A DNA stretch of 64,000 nucleotides from Sclerodactyla briareus (Eukaryota; Echinodermata; Holothuroidea; Dendrochirotida; Sclerodactylidae). The stretch is taken from contig JAODTK010002621.1 of NCBI GenBank assembly GCA_026419785.1, forward strand, positions 134,501-198,500, read 5' to 3'. Below the pieces are notes generated by a model. It had not been told where the DNA came from and searched no databases. It was given only the letters and a program-made list of their open reading frames with translations. The position numbers and the translations under genes were made by a program. Shown here piece after piece: positions 33,023 to 45,469 of this stretch; within the stretch, counting starts at the first letter, position 1; each line of letters starts with the position of its first letter.

Positions 33023-34987
33023 GTGAGTTGTATGATGTATGTAGTGGACGAACACTTCAGAATAATTTTCACTAAATATTATGTTATTCCTCCATTTGTT
33101 ATTCTTATTATACTTGGGTGCTCGTTCGGACAGCAGGAGTCATATAGTAGTGGGGAATGCTCTGGACAGTTCACTGGTTCATTTGAAAACATAGTTACAC
33201 GTTGAAAGGGAACGCGGCAAATTCTGACCTCGTGTAAATAATTGCGATGTCCCAAACAAAATCAGTACTGATTGTTTTCGAGGAATCCTCACATTCTAAG
33301 GGAACCTTGCAACGTAATGGTGTATCGGCCTGTAACAGATTACATTCGTATGGTCAGGTGTATCGTTATGCTACACGATTACCCTCATAAAAAGAAAACA
33401 CGGAGTACGGTCATAGTTCGTATATGTGAGTTCGTTCGTGTGCGTATATGTGACACTTCTTTTGAGCACGATAACTGGAGAACGCAAGCAAGGGATTTCC
33501 CCCAATTTAGGGCAGATAAGCTGCAGATATAGAATAGATAAACCACGTTCTTGTATTCGTTGAAAGTCATTCGAGGTCAAGGTGGTCTTACTTGAAAAAA
33601 AAAAAATGTGATCAATTCATGTTAGAAAATCCATCGCTTTTCGATAAGTTCAAGTAATTAAAGGTCAAGAAGCGAACAACCAAAACATGTCGAAAGGGCA
33701 TTTGGAGAATGCCAACGATGAAGTAGATCGCAGACACAACGAGGAGGTATACCGTGTTCAAGTGCAAGTGTGATTCGTTCTAATTCAAGCTCGTACAGAG
33801 TGAAAGTAATAATCAAATTTAGCTTGCTGCTGAAAACGAATTCAGTGAAATTAGTCATGTTGGTTCGGGATTAGTGCTACGAGGAGAGGCGATTTTGTTA
33901 TTGTCAGGTATATTCAGGTCATGGACTTGGGAATAAAAAGAACAAATCAGATCCTTCTCTATGGGGGAAACTTACAGGTACTAGACATTTATTCATTTCT
34001 GTATGTTTACATATGTATGACCATAACGTTCGAAAGCACACAATTACTTCAATACCAGTTGGAAACATTGGTCCAACAACAATATTCCTAGAATAAATTA
34101 AAACACAAAAAACTGGACACATGCCAAAATGGTCCCCCCTCCCCCCATCTAGTGGCCAAATGGAGTAAGCTTTTTGTATTTTCACGTGGTGTTAGGGGAA
34201 CTTTTGTCATTCGCAGGGAGCCACGGTGTGATCTGGTGCAATGTCCTAAATATAGCACACCTACATCAATCCGTTTTTTTTTTGAGTAAGTTTGAGCAAG
34301 TTCCGTAGACGGGACCCCCTTCCAAAAAATGCCTTCTAGTCGCTAGTGCAAACTATTTGGTGCAGATTCCGCATCGATGTGGAAAATATTTCAAATTTCA
34401 CCCGTTGTCAAGGTTTTAGATGAAGAATGGTGCGATTAGGCTCGCCAGAAAAAAAAAAACAATATCGACCTCATCTTCAAGAATGGCGAACAATGTTATC
34501 TTTTAATGGAATAAAAAAGGAGCTTTCAGACTAGAACAGTGAGGGCGGAATGATATCCCTCTTGTACTTGCTCTCACTCCGACAGACTGTTCCCTGTACT
34601 CCCCGACTCTTTGCAGAGATGGGGACCCCCCTCCCATCGTGCACGTCATCGCCCCCCCCCCCACCCTCCCACCCGGACTCGCATACAGGACTGGTCTGTG
34701 CATCTGTGCATATTATAGCAGACGGTTGATCGCAGGTTCAATTTCCGTATCGGCCACCATTGCAACACTTGGGCAACGTAGTTGAATGCGTGGGAATCAA
34801 CATGGGGTAACGGAGTAGAACCAGTCACCTGGCAGCCCCACTATACTCGAAAATAACAGAACCCCTGGGCGCCAATCTTGAACCAGAAGCTTACACAACC
34901 GCCTATTAGCGGGTGCAACCATGTCAGAACTGCTACGATACCATATAATCTTATCTATTATGATCTAACTCTATTCGACATAACGCC
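33023..34987. other. Intron; no exon recognised
   Basis: A runs at 33595-33606 and 34450-34460 and C-rich runs at 34135-34147 and 34650-34662. No splice-bounded domain. Confidence 0.35.
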
Positions 34988-35241
34988 AGTGGCGTCCACG
35001 GGGGGGGGGGGGGTCAAACCCCCCCCATGACCCAAGTGGATCAATAAATTTTTAACACAAACACTTTTGTATTTCTATTTTTCTGCAGTCCAGTAGAGAG
35101 AGGTTTTGCACGCATGTGTGTATTACATTATAAACGTGCAACAGGGAGGGCGCACTTCCGTGGTTCCACCTCCCTCCTCCCCCCCCCGACCTCCCTCCCC
35201 CCCCCCCCCCCTCATGACAAATCTTTCGGTACGCGCCTGCA
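34988..35241. mobile_element. Short TIR element with poly-G/poly-C ends
   Basis: The left end reads CAGTGGCGTCCACGGGGGG. The right end, on the minus strand, reads CAGGCGCGTACCGAAAG and then a G run. The ends are imperfectly inverted (CAG..GCGT.C) and both carry G tracts, as in the elements at 19.4 and 61.8 kb. The 254-base interior is non-coding. Confidence 0.5.
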
Positions 35242-35437
35242 TAACGCATCTTTGCATCTCATATACTTAGAATGGAAGTAAATGAAATGGAAAGACAGAA
35301 TGCTTGCGAATAGGAAATAGGGAGAAGTAAAAAAAAAAAAAAAAAAAAAACCCCCGTTTGGTATTCAATATCATATCAGAACGGCGACATCCACGAATAA
35401 CAAATAGTAACCATTTTTCCATCTGCCATAACTTCAG

Positions 35438-35608
35438 CAAGCTGTACCGTCCCGGATATAACGAACGGTAACCTGACTGCAAACGGACCATTTCGCGAGG
35501 GAGATTCGACAAATGTCATGTTGCGACCTGGCTAGTGACATGGCGGCTGGAGGTTCAAACACAATTACATGTGTGGGAGGTTCTTGGGACAGATGCCCTA
35601 CTGCGCTG
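35438..35608 (+). CDS. CCP/sushi exon 3 of gene 2
   Basis: A 171-base exon from CATAACTTCAG to GTAAGT. The first frame reads SCTVPDITNGNLTANGPFR, then EGDSTNVM. After one extra base near 35519 the second reads CDLASDMAAGGSNTITCVGG and SWDRCPTAL. The CCP signature is complete: C1..P.I.NG, C2-D-L, G..TITC3, G.W and C4/P. It is the clearest CCP in the window. Only a single-base insertion interrupts it. Confidence 0.8.
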
Positions 35609-36296
35609 GTAAGTAATATACACGGTAGTTCTCTAACTAACGTACTAAACTACTAAGCAAGGACATTTTTTTAATTTATTGTTTTGTTTCTTGTTTCGGC
35701 GGGAGGCTCAAGCTATAAAGTTTGTTGGGTAGATTCTTCATGCTATGGTGAGTACCAGAATTTACAGGGAAAGAAGGCAATTGACCAAGGGAAATATTGC
35801 TGCTATTATCTACTAACGAGTGGCCAATTCACGGTGTTGCAGGTTCGAATCGGCATCCCTGTTTTTTTTATATTCAGAGTTTCTCTCTCATCTTACGAGT
35901 TGCACAAGTGACAAATTATAGGCAGAAACACAACAATCACATATTGGAAATTACAGGAATTTCTCAGCATACTTACTGGGAACCCCTTGGTTTAATTGCT
36001 GGTAGCTCTTTCTGAAATTGAAGCCAGTCAGTCTTTCAATATGGTGTATTTTGGTGACTATTGCGACCCCACATTCGGCCATACCAAACTGGAAGTATCT
36101 ACAGAAAAATATCGAAAAATATGCCGAACACGCGAAGGCACGCACGAACACACACACACACAAAAACGCGCGCGCGCGCTCGCACACACCACACACATAC
36201 TAACGGACACTTCTGGTGTTGCACATCATTGCTGGACCACCCAGCACCCATGGGTAACCCATATAGAGTACTCCTCAGTGGATAGTCTTAAGCGGG
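35609..36296. other. Intron; microsatellite and possible SINE fragment
   Basis: A B-box-like GGTTCGAATCG at 35842-35852 may mark a decayed SINE. The CA/CG tract at 36150-36205 underlies long open frames on both strands, which I discount. Confidence 0.4.
36150..36205. repeat. CA/CG microsatellite
   Basis: ACACACACACACA followed by CGCGCGCGCGC and further CACACC repeats. Confidence 0.85.
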
Positions 36297-36555
36297 TTTC
36301 CATGCACGCGGAGCGGGCGGGCGGGCGGGCGAGGGCGGGCGGGCTTTTGGGAAGGACTCGTTTCCATGCAGGCGGGCGGGTACGGGCGGTTTGTCGAGTC
36401 ACGCACCTCTTCTCACTATTAGTGTGTATATGCGCTATAGAAGAAACCGATGTAGACACGATTATTAATTTGTTATGGATGATTATTGTTATATTGTTAT
36501 TATTGTTATTGTTATTATATTATGTTGTGTTGTGTTGTTGTTGTTGGTGTTGGTT

Positions 36556-36598
<43 letters not shown>

Positions 36599-37233
36599 TT
36601 GTTGTCGTTGTTGTCGTCGTTGTGTTGTTGTCGGTCGTTGTCGTCGTTGTCGTTGTTGTCGTTGTTCGTTGTAGGTGTTGTCGTTGTCGTGGTCGTTGTC
36701 GTGGTTGTCGTGGTTGTTGTCAAACACCGGAGCTACTAGTGTTTAACCTAAACCACCGGTGTTTATTTTCTGAAAAACATTGTTCTGAAGGTCAACGGAT
36801 TACGGCCCACCATTAAAATTCACAATTGACAGATTATGGAGATTTAAGGTAGCAAATACTGGACATATCAATCGGTTAAAACATGTAAATATGTGGTCAA
36901 ATAGGTGTCTGGCCGGTGAATATCCCTAGTGTGGAACAATTAGAAGTGTTTGGAACATATTTAAGCCTAAAATTGTCCTCTACTCCCATTATCCGGCTTC
37001 AGCCGGTAAAGATTGCAGGAAATCCCGGAATTGATTGCGAAAATACCACGCGGGACAAGCGGGCGGGAGGAAAAAATCGCTACATGACCGATTCGAGAAA
37101 ACGCCCGCCCGCCCGCCCGCCCGCCCGCCCGCGGGGCATGGGAACCGGCTCCATGGAAATTACGATGGAGCGATTTTAGACGCGCCCCCGCCCGCCGCCC
37201 GCCCGCCCGCCCGGGGCCGTTCGTGCATGGAAA
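36297..37233. repeat. Inverted pair of GGGC arrays with shared ends
   Basis: The left edge reads GTTTCCATGCACG followed by (GGGC)n. The right edge is (GCCC)n...CGTGCATGGAAAC, the exact reverse complement at the edge. A second TTTCCATGCAGGCGGGCGGG lies at 36360, and another CCCG array at 37103-37133. The interior holds the TTG/GTC array. The arms could pair into a long stem or come from two opposite insertions of one small element. Confidence 0.55.
36476..36720. repeat. TTG/GTC trinucleotide-hexanucleotide array
   Basis: GTTATT repeats pass into TTG and then a GTTGTC hexamer array about 180 bases long. It creates frames of pure Val, Cys/Arg or Asp/Asn/Thr on both strands; the 247-codon + frame is such an artefact. 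Confidence 0.9.
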
Positions 37234-38204
37234 CAGCGGCTTATGCTGGTTCCATTTACCTCGGGACTTATTGTGATCACGACTTTCCCACTCGTGAATT
37301 GCGTCCAAGTAAAACAAGTCGTGGAAATGGGAATGACCAGATGGGGCCTACATGATGCGAGAATTAAAAACACCCGTACTGTACAAAATATTGAATGAAG
37401 AAGATCTAATACTTGGGTTTTCATTAGTCCTAGAAATTGATCAATATCACACGAGACTGAAGGGTATCATGGAATTTGAGCAGTGTTACAGAAACTTCGA
37501 AAATCGAAAGTTGACGATAAAACGTGACTACCACTGGGTATTGGTTGCGCGAAAAACGCACTCGATCGCCGACGTTCAGCGAAACAGCCTTTCGGTCCGA
37601 AATTCGCTATATAGAATGGTTCGCAACTAACGGTAGTGATTGTTTTCCGAATGTTCTCATCTTCAGAGAATATTGGACCTGAATTAGGCATTGTACATGG
37701 GGATATTTTCTATGGCTTCGACTTTTAACTCAGTTGGTCGAATGGGGCCATATGGATTACAAGTCGTGAAGTCGAGTTGCTATTCGAAATTCACACCACT
37801 CAATCACCACTAGTGATCCGGACTTGTGTACAAATGGAACGGTGTGAAGTGTGGTACCCTGTTCACGAGGTAAATGGAACGCAGCATTACTATCAGATTG
37901 TTACCCATAGCAACCGTTTATCATGGTGATTAGTACAGTCAAAAGTGGTGAGATGGCAAACTTTTTTACTACTTCATATCATCCCTTCGTGTCTTCGGGA
38001 CCGATGAGAACTGTGTGAAAACAGTCCGAGTGTTACCCTAATCTGGCGTTTTTTGGCGCATGATCAACTCACTCCACGACGCACGAGGCACCTAGACCCA
38101 ATCCACCCACTGCTTCCAATCATCCGGCCTCTTCTGGGCAACCACTAGGCGCGCGGACTGACCTCGACACTGCGATTGAAAGTTTGAAACTTTCTCAACT
38201 AAAA
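37234..38204. other. Intron; no exon recognised
   Basis: Ordinary sequence without recognisable domain or repeat. Confidence 0.35.
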
Positions 38205-40330
38205 ATTGATTGCGCCGCGGTCGCCGCCGCGACTGGCCCTTTAATCGCTGTTCATACTTGTGCGATCATAATACGATACGACCATTTATCGGATAGCGTG
38301 TTTCACACTTGTGCGATAAAATATCGTACGATAATTTTATCGACGTCTCGGCGCCTACATACGGAGAAAAGTGGTGGTATTTAATTGAGAGAAAGCACAA
38401 GTGTCCTCCTTTTGTCGCTTTGTCATGGCGGTGGGGAAATAAGCCGGGTCGCAGAAATTTTTGAATCCCAGAATTGTAATTTCGACGCAATTCGAAGCTT
38501 GTATTTTTCTCAGGTACTTGTAGGAGGCGTGAAATATTTTATCGACCCATTTTCAAGCACACACAACAGTTACACAACAGCCTTTTCTCTACGTAGAGAC
38601 ATCACGCGCAAATAGGGGCACCGGATAAACCGTTTCTGAACATTACTAAACTTCATTCCATACATAAATTTTTCACGATTCATTCTGCCCAAAAACAATC
38701 ATCATGGGAGCGCATGCCTGGAAGGCCATAGCTGCATCACCTGCGCTTCCACTCGCCCAGCTTCCTCTGAGCAAGTGACCGGGCTGAGCCTGTCCATATC
38801 CCCTAATTCTCCGATGTACCCGCGCAGCTGCGCTATACCACTAGCTACTTGGCCGCCCGGAGGATGCCCTAACCCAAGGGTCGCATTGAGACCGAACGCG
38901 TGGGGAACTGGTCGTCCCCCGGGAGGCGCGCCGTTGCCCAGGAGCCCATTGAGAAGTCAATTGACGATCCCCGCCCGCTATTTCTTTCCTTTGAAAACCA
39001 GTCTTAATCAGCCAAATCGGTGTCCAGAAATACGGCAAGAATGCACAGGTAGCCAAGAAAGCATTCAGTCCATTGAGTCAATTCAAGAGATTCGATTGAG
39101 CTGAACATTGGAGCTTGGTTTACTCTTGCTCAGAGCAAGCATGTAAAATAAATGTCCTACGGCTCCACCTGTGCCCCTGTGCACTTTCCTCACTGACTTA
39201 CAAGACATTATTAACTTGGCGTTAGATCGCGTATAATCCCCCCCTAGATTTTATTTCCGTGGTGAAATTTCCGTCAAGCATCGGCTGTGGGTCGCCCCCC
39301 TCTGGGAACACGCTCTGCTACTCTGCCTCTCTCAAACGAACGGCCCACAACACCCCACCCCCCCCGGCCACTCATCACCCAACCGCATATCTCCTGCCTT
39401 TCATGGCAATGATACTTGGTGAACGCCGACGCAACATGACAATCCCCTTGCATTAACCTCACTGGTCACTCTTAAATATTGGTTATGGGAGAGCATCAAT
39501 GATTCGAACAAAATCATATTTCGTAGGTCCCATGCATGGCGCAAATAGGGCCCGAGAAGCTCAAGCAGAGGCCAATGTCTTCCCCGATACGTCACTACTC
39601 AATACATTCCTCAAAACCCCCCTAATTTTATCACTAAACCGTCACTTTCACGCCAAAATCCCCTGATTGGCCTGGTTGGCGTTCCATACCTCTTTGCAGA
39701 ATTGCGCAAGTTCATCAACTCTGCATTGGCCGCCATCTTATCGCCATCCCATAAATTATCGTACGATGAAAGTTTAAATATTTTGTCAATGAAGTCGGAT
39801 AATTTATCGTATCGCCAGGTGGTGACCTCCTATGGAAAATGACACTTTTTAACTCATTTTAACTTAACTTTTGACTTTTAATCTTTATATCTCTTTGTTC
39901 TTCCTCTTGTTATCTACTGCTGATGGAGGCCAACTCACCACGCCCCTCCCCATACCGGCACTGGTCGCGCTATAAATATGTATATGGACACGGCATTTCG
40001 AGGTCAAGCTGAAATTCTTATTTTTGTATGCTGTTGTAGCGAGTAGTAGACCATATTAGGCCCGAGCGACTTAATCAGCAGTCGTGCCTTCCCTGAATAC
40101 ATCTACTATACAATCCATCCTAAACCCCTTATTTATCGGCAAAACCCCCTTTGCCTGTCAAATGTCCTCCATAACAACTTTTTGCGTTCCATACTCTTAG
40201 CTCAATTGCGCAATTTTACCACTGTTCACACTTGTGCAATACGACACGATACGATGACTTTATCGGACGTCAAGTTTAAAAAGTTTTTTTTTTCAATGGA
40301 AAGTGTTATATACTGAAATGTGTGCCTGCT
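38205..40330. repeat. Three related repeat copies (repeat E)
   Basis: Copies near 38205-38360, 39540-39800 and 40045-40330. The last two share GGCCCGAG, CCTTCCC/CTTCCCC, AATACAT, CTAAACC/CTAATTT and GCGTTCCATAC..CT, then TTGCGCAA. Copies 1 and 3 share TTCA(C)ACTTGTGC.AT.CGA.ACGA, and copy 2 has ATAAATTATCGTACGAT in the matching place. The order in each is the same, so they are diverged direct copies. A coding-like minus-strand frame (about 38704-38962) sits between copies 1 and 2. Confidence 0.5.
38314..38342. repeat. Near-perfect palindrome in repeat E copy 1
   Basis: CGATAAAAT-ATCGTACGAT-AATTTTATCG is self-complementary except for one unpaired base. It centres on CGTACG. Confidence 0.7.
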
Positions 40331-40454
40331 GTGGGTTCCATTCCATACTTTTACGAAGTACCAATACACACAGTGTAAGTGCGGTCACAATTTGCATCAC
40401 TCATACGATTTTTTCTTTTTCTAAAACTTTGGTCGTAATTTAATCAAAACTTGG

Positions 40455-40595
40455 GTAATGTGGTGGCCTAGCGGTGTGTGACCTGACAACGGGTAGGGCA
40501 TTTGGGATGTGCTTCTTCTGAAACGAGGTCCACAAGGCTGTTTCTGCGGGATATACCCGTCAACTATTTGTCCACCTGCACATTCAGGTTTGCTT
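40455..40595 (+). repeat. Interspersed repeat A, partial copy
   Basis: CTGACAACGGGTAGGGCATTT, GAAACGAGGTCCACAAGG and CTGCGGGATATAC match the 3' half of repeat A at 9.98-10.08 kb and 55.6-55.7 kb. Confidence 0.45.
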
Positions 40596-40719
40596 AACGC
40601 GTTCATGCTGGTTATGGAAACGGGTACTCAGAACTTCACTCTGGGTTGTTCCAGAATTTGGGCGCACCTAGGCCAGATTCAAGGCGTCTGGAGGGCCCTT
40701 CGTAGACCTATGATTCGTA

Positions 40720-40920
40720 TTGCATTTGACAGTCTCTTTTGGTTGGGACGTGACCTTCCACATTCCCGTGGTTTCCACGCGGACATCCTACATTCGAATC
40801 GAACCCATATTCCAGCCCACGGGCTTCACTACTGTCATCTGGTGGCCCACGGCAGCCAACGAACTGTTTGGCACAAGGACCTATATGTGCCCAGTCAATA
40901 CGTTTACGAACAGTACTTGA
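40720..40920 (+). CDS. HYR-like segment of gene 2
   Basis: One frame stays open for 66 codons: VSFGWDVTFHIPVVSTRTSY, then IFQPTGFTTVIWWPTAAN, ELFGTRTYMCPVNT. HYR (hyalin repeat) modules are Ig-like folds of about 80 residues that typically run V.WDVP...S....F..G.TTV.W.ATDA.G...TCTF.V.V. This segment has W-DV, VVSTxxSY, F..TG.TTVIW and T.TY...V in order. The Cys of TCTF is replaced by Arg and the first third is not seen. A possible acceptor (TTTGACAG) ends at 40732. HYR often accompanies CCP in extracellular proteins. Confidence 0.4.
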   Translation: MHLTVSFGWDVTFHIPVVSTRTSYIRIEPIFQPTGFTTVIWWPTAANELFGTRTYMCPVNTFTNST

Positions 40921-40992
40921 CATGTTTACTCTGATCTGGGTCCGTGTTTCAGAATTTCGCATCTTAGGCTAGTATACATTCAAGGGCGTCTC

Positions 40993-41039
40993 GCACGGCG
41001 ACTCATCAGCAGCCAGGGGCGGCTGATTAGTCGCCGTGC
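40993..41039. repeat. Hairpin: 18-base arms, 11-base loop
   Basis: The left arm GCACGGCGACTCATCAGC (40993-41010) pairs with GCTGATTAGTCGCCGTGC (41022-41039) with one mismatch. The loop is AGCCAGGGGCG. A T-rich tail follows. It is a strong fold in DNA or RNA and may be a whole hairpin-type MITE or its core. Confidence 0.75.
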
Positions 41040-44000
41040 ATTTTTAAATTATTCATAAGGACAGGTGGTGTAGACAGGTACCATTTCTAAACATTGTGGC
41101 GCAGCCATAGCATTCCAGAGCATTTTTGTGGCTTCTTCTGTGGGCGTCTGGCGTATTTTTTCGTCTGGCGAGTCAATACGATTCCTAATTGAAAGTTATA
41201 CGCTCTTTTCAAATTGAGTTTAAATGGCATCTCGAAGGTTTAACCGAGAGCATTTGTATCCCCTTGTCCCAGGGTTCAGGGCCCAACACGTAGATGTTAG
41301 ACCCAGACAGACGTTCATAATTACACACGTCGTGTGTCTCCTGATCCCTAATACATACTAGAGCTCGGTATCGACCCCCCCCTTCGTTCGATTAAACGCT
41401 CCGGACTGCTCGTCTACTACAACACCTAGAGAGAAACAAAAGCATCGTATCAGGTTTAATAGCCTCCCTGTCAATTATTTCGTGTCCTATAAATCGGCTG
41501 TCACGTAATTGTGTGAAAGTTTCTAAATCACAGACCAATTGGACCTCGCTACTTCAGTCAGTTAGGCCATGTCCCGGTTTTTCTGTCCTCGATGAATCCA
41601 TGCCAGTTGAACTAAGGGCAGGCCATTATCACCGGAGTCGCTGCTACGTATTCGTCTTCTTGTGGCTTCTTTGCAGTCATAGATTCCCGCCCTCCGAACG
41701 TCCCCCAACACGAGGCCAATTCTGTGTAACTGACGCCTGCACTGGTTTCTAATGTCAGTGGCTCACCGATATCCCATAATTTGCATGGGCCTCGATCCTG
41801 GGGGGACAGTGGGGACACCTCCCCCACCCACTTTTCGAAGTGGGGGGACATAATATCAATGTCCCCCCCCCCCCACTTTTTGATCCTCGATGAAGACCGA
41901 ATTACATGTCCGTTTACCAACACGTATCCGTTAGTGGCTTGTGTGGGCTGAAAATGCTTGAGAAAGCAACCTCACACAGACCACATGGCCTTAATTCCGA
42001 ACCGATTGTCCAAAATTTCCGCGCGCTGCGCGCGCCAACCCTGTAATGTTGCTTTCTATAGTCATGACGAATGCATTTCGAATTCATATTCTGGCGATAT
42101 GAAAGCTTTTGGTGCACGTTTTCCCTCACTATAAACATAGTGAGACTATTGCTATTTTGTTGTTTTTTAAACAAATGTAGATTCACAATGAAAGGTCCAT
42201 TATTATAACACGAAGCGGCGTTGGCATACGAGGTCGGATTATGAGTCAGACTTTGCCCCACATTATGGAGTAAAAGCGAGTTTGCAGATCGTGGAACAAC
42301 CGCTTAGCAAAATAGGCACAATTCATGCATACCGCCCTCCAAAGTAAATTGGCCCACAATGTAGGCAGATTGCCGATTTCTCTTGCGAAAGCCCGATGGA
42401 TGAGCAAAAATTTGTCAATCTTTGTCAAGTTTTGAACGTTGTGATTTATCGATTTCCAGAATAAATTCAAAAACTTCGTCCGTTTCGGTCGGTATCCTGT
42501 GGTTTGTTTCATCACATGTCATACTGTAGACCTCGTGCACGTATGCTTATGAGATTCCGTGAAAAATATTTTGAGTGAATTTTTGTAATTCGGGAACAAT
42601 ATTTTTACAAATTGCTTCCATACAATCGCATTTCTCAGCCACTGAAGGCATCGATAGACGATGCACCCCGATTTGAACAATATATAAATCTTGCACTTCA
42701 ATTTCCCAGAAACAGTTCCGTGGCCCATGATCCGAACCGAGACAGAACCAATTGCGGAGCGCGTCGAGATATTCCTACGTTGTATGCGTTATCTGGATGA
42801 ATATGTTATGTTTAACAAAACCCGGGCAAGAAATGATATTCTAGCAAAGATGAAAGCATTTTTCAAATCATAGACTTAACCAGGAACCGTGCGAATTAGC
42901 ACCTGTTCGACTTTTGTGTGTTCTACCTTCATGAAGTGCAACAAAATTCGAACAACGTTGTGATTTCATCAAAATTTTCCTTCGAAAAAACGGGTACGAC
43001 GGGGGGAGCCTCTAGGCAACTAAAAATTATAACCTTGGTACCTAGATGGCTAACCGGTCCTACTTCCAGACTTTTCCCCTAGACCCCAACTAAGTTGGTA
43101 CCATGGAAGGTAGGATTCAAGGCCAATACCAAAGAAGAGAACTTTCGCCTTGGTGGACAGCAACATTCTCGCACCAAAAAAATTACCAATTTTATAGCAT
43201 GAATTCTGCACCTAAGCCAAAACTCAAAGGGGACGGGTAACCCTGACTTCCTGGACCCCTCTCACGTCACAGGGTCCTAATAAATGTTACCCCTCGCCTA
43301 GTCAGAAATGTTCTTAACGTCACTGCTGCCGACAGATGGAAAACTAAATCTAGACCTCAGTGACGGATTCGAAGTTTTCTTTCTTTCTGCACACATGAAA
43401 CAAATGGCATTTACTAATTTCGTAGGGCGAAAATACCTCATCACCCCAAAAATCAATTTGAGCTACGCCCAAGTCTGTTGGACAGAGCAACTAGGCTACA
43501 TAGTTTGTTCACAATTCATTAATTGTAAATCGAAACCATGCGTTGACTTCTTGCTCAGACTTACCCAATTGCGTAGCCCTTTGAAGAGCGCAAGAAGTTA
43601 TTCTGAGATGACAAATTCGGGCAAAATTGACAATAATTCGGGAAAATCTGGACATACAAACGGGGGGCAAAGTAAGAAATGCCAAAATGTTCTGCTGACT
43701 GACCTGAATTTTCAATCAAACACCCGAAAACATCAAATTTTTTTCGCGCGATTCCCGTGCTGGGCTGATCTTCTGTCGTTTAGGAAAATCATGTTCTGCA
43801 AAAAATCAAGAAGGGTCCCTGTACGCCTAAGCCAGCTCATCAGCACTTTTTTTCTTTCGAATTTTAATTATTCTGCAGATTCTGGCAGTCGCTTCGATGC
43901 AGATGACCAAAGTTTTCACTGAAGTGCCTCAACATCTCTGCTGGCATCACATTGGCTTTGGCGTAAAGTCAAGGGGCAATTCTCCTGGCTGAAATTTGAG

Positions 44001-45469
44001 AATCACAGGTGGTCAAGGGTGAAAACAACATATGTACGGAGGACTTCAAAAAGTTGAGGAACGACCCACAACCAGACTGCACCCTTGGATTGATAGTCAT
44101 CGCAGATTACACCGTCTATCGCTATTGGCAAACATTTATTTTCATTCATTTTTTCAACCCCCAGTTAGCAAAAAGTTATATTGTAAATGTATGCCCAATA
44201 TAGTAAGCTGGTAAAGTATATATCACGGATGCGTACAGAACCAACCTTAGGCAAGATCAGTTCATAATACCGAGACTGGTCGTTGCCGAGTAGCAGGATT
44301 ATTTGGAAGTGAAAACACGAACGAAAATAAACCCAAATTCGGAGAATATTAATGGAAGAAATTTTGGTAAAAGTGGAAATAAAAATGAAGTTTTTTATTA
44401 ATGGATTGTGGCCGAATTTTTCGCGCGCATCAGTACTGATATAAAAGTTGTGCATATGACCTCATGAAATCCACTCACTTTTTTAGTCTGGATAAGTTTT
44501 CTGCCCCCCAATTTAACTGACTTGTGAACGTGTACCATGCACCTGGTCATTTTATTAGAGTGGGTTGTGCAATGTTTCACAGTGATAATCATACTTTGAT
44601 GATTGTCTAAACTGATCCAATTATTTTGTCTACCGAACAATAATCGCGTTGGAAAAATTGTCTTAGGTCCACTACTCCAGGTGCCGCGCCCAGACGACGA
44701 TCTTACCCCACTGGGGCCGAATCGAAGCTTACCGCATGTTTCATACCGAGTGCTCGAATTTAAAATCGAATGGCCAAAGTGCATGAATTTTCAATGATGG
44801 CGTTTCTACCCGCTTGGGAATGCGAGTGTCTGCTTCGAATCATTTTTGTTCACTCGATAATTTCAGAAGCCTCGTGGAAAATTTGGGAAAATTTCCCCCC
44901 CCCACATTTTGTCTGAGATGAAAAAAAGCGGCGAAAATTCGGTGGGAAAATTTGGAAAGGAGAAAGGCAAAGTGAAAAGTTCCTGAATTTTCTGCTGACT
45001 TTTTTTCGATAAAATGCCCTAAAACTGCCAAAATTCCGCGCGCTTCGCGCGCGCTGGAACTTTCCGATGACGGACCGTAAAAATTCGGCCAAATATTACT
45101 GCTCCCCAATTGGAATGGTCCTGTCACTCCTATAGCTTTTCCCTTCGATCCCTACCAGGGACCGTTTCCGCAGACCCCTGATCCCACGCAACGAAGCCAG
45201 AGTAGAAAAGGTATAAAAATACCATGTGTGATATGCGGTAAACCTCTTATTAATGCCAATGACAAGTTTTGTGTCTGTCTCTTACTCAAATCACCCAAAC
45301 TAGATGGGTGCTGTCGAGTCTGGCAAGTGCCGTTTTCCGGGATCTGGCGGGTTAATAAAAAGTAATTTCTTGTACGCTTCGCGCCAAACCAATGGTGTCG
45401 CTCCGCTTAGATGTCATTCACATTCGATGTGTCCCCCCCCATTTTCAAAACGGAATCGACGCCCTGCAT
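41040..45469. other. Long intron, AT-rich, with GCGCGC dyads; no firm exon
   Basis: GCGCGCTGCGCGCGC (near 42022) and GCGCGCTTCGCGCGCGC (near 45037) are near-palindromes next to AAATT(T)CC, and a related TTTTTCGCGCGC is near 44417, suggesting fragments of one element. A 204-codon + frame at 43308-43922 and a 60-codon frame ending at 42873 match nothing I know; for AT-rich DNA of this length they could be chance. Confidence 0.3.
41838..41878. repeat. GTGGGGGGACAT hairpin
   Basis: AAGTGGGGGGACAT, a short loop (AATATCA) and ATGTCCCCCC...ACTTT form a stem with a C-rich bulge. CACTTTTCGAAGTG just upstream is also dyadic. Such ends are typical of short DNA transposons; CAGTGGC at 41757 may be the left edge. 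Confidence 0.55.

Noticed and set aside
35996..36816. Long frames of up to 247 codons, rich in Val, Cys, Ser/Leu or Asp/Asn/Thr
   Set aside because: They come from the TTG/GTTGTC array; every frame on both strands is open because the repeat lacks stops.
43308..43922. 204-codon + strand frame, the longest outside simple repeats
   Set aside because: No recognisable domain. In 64 kb of AT-rich DNA read in six frames a frame of this length can occur by chance, and the area holds transposon-like GCGCGC dyads. A database search could change this.
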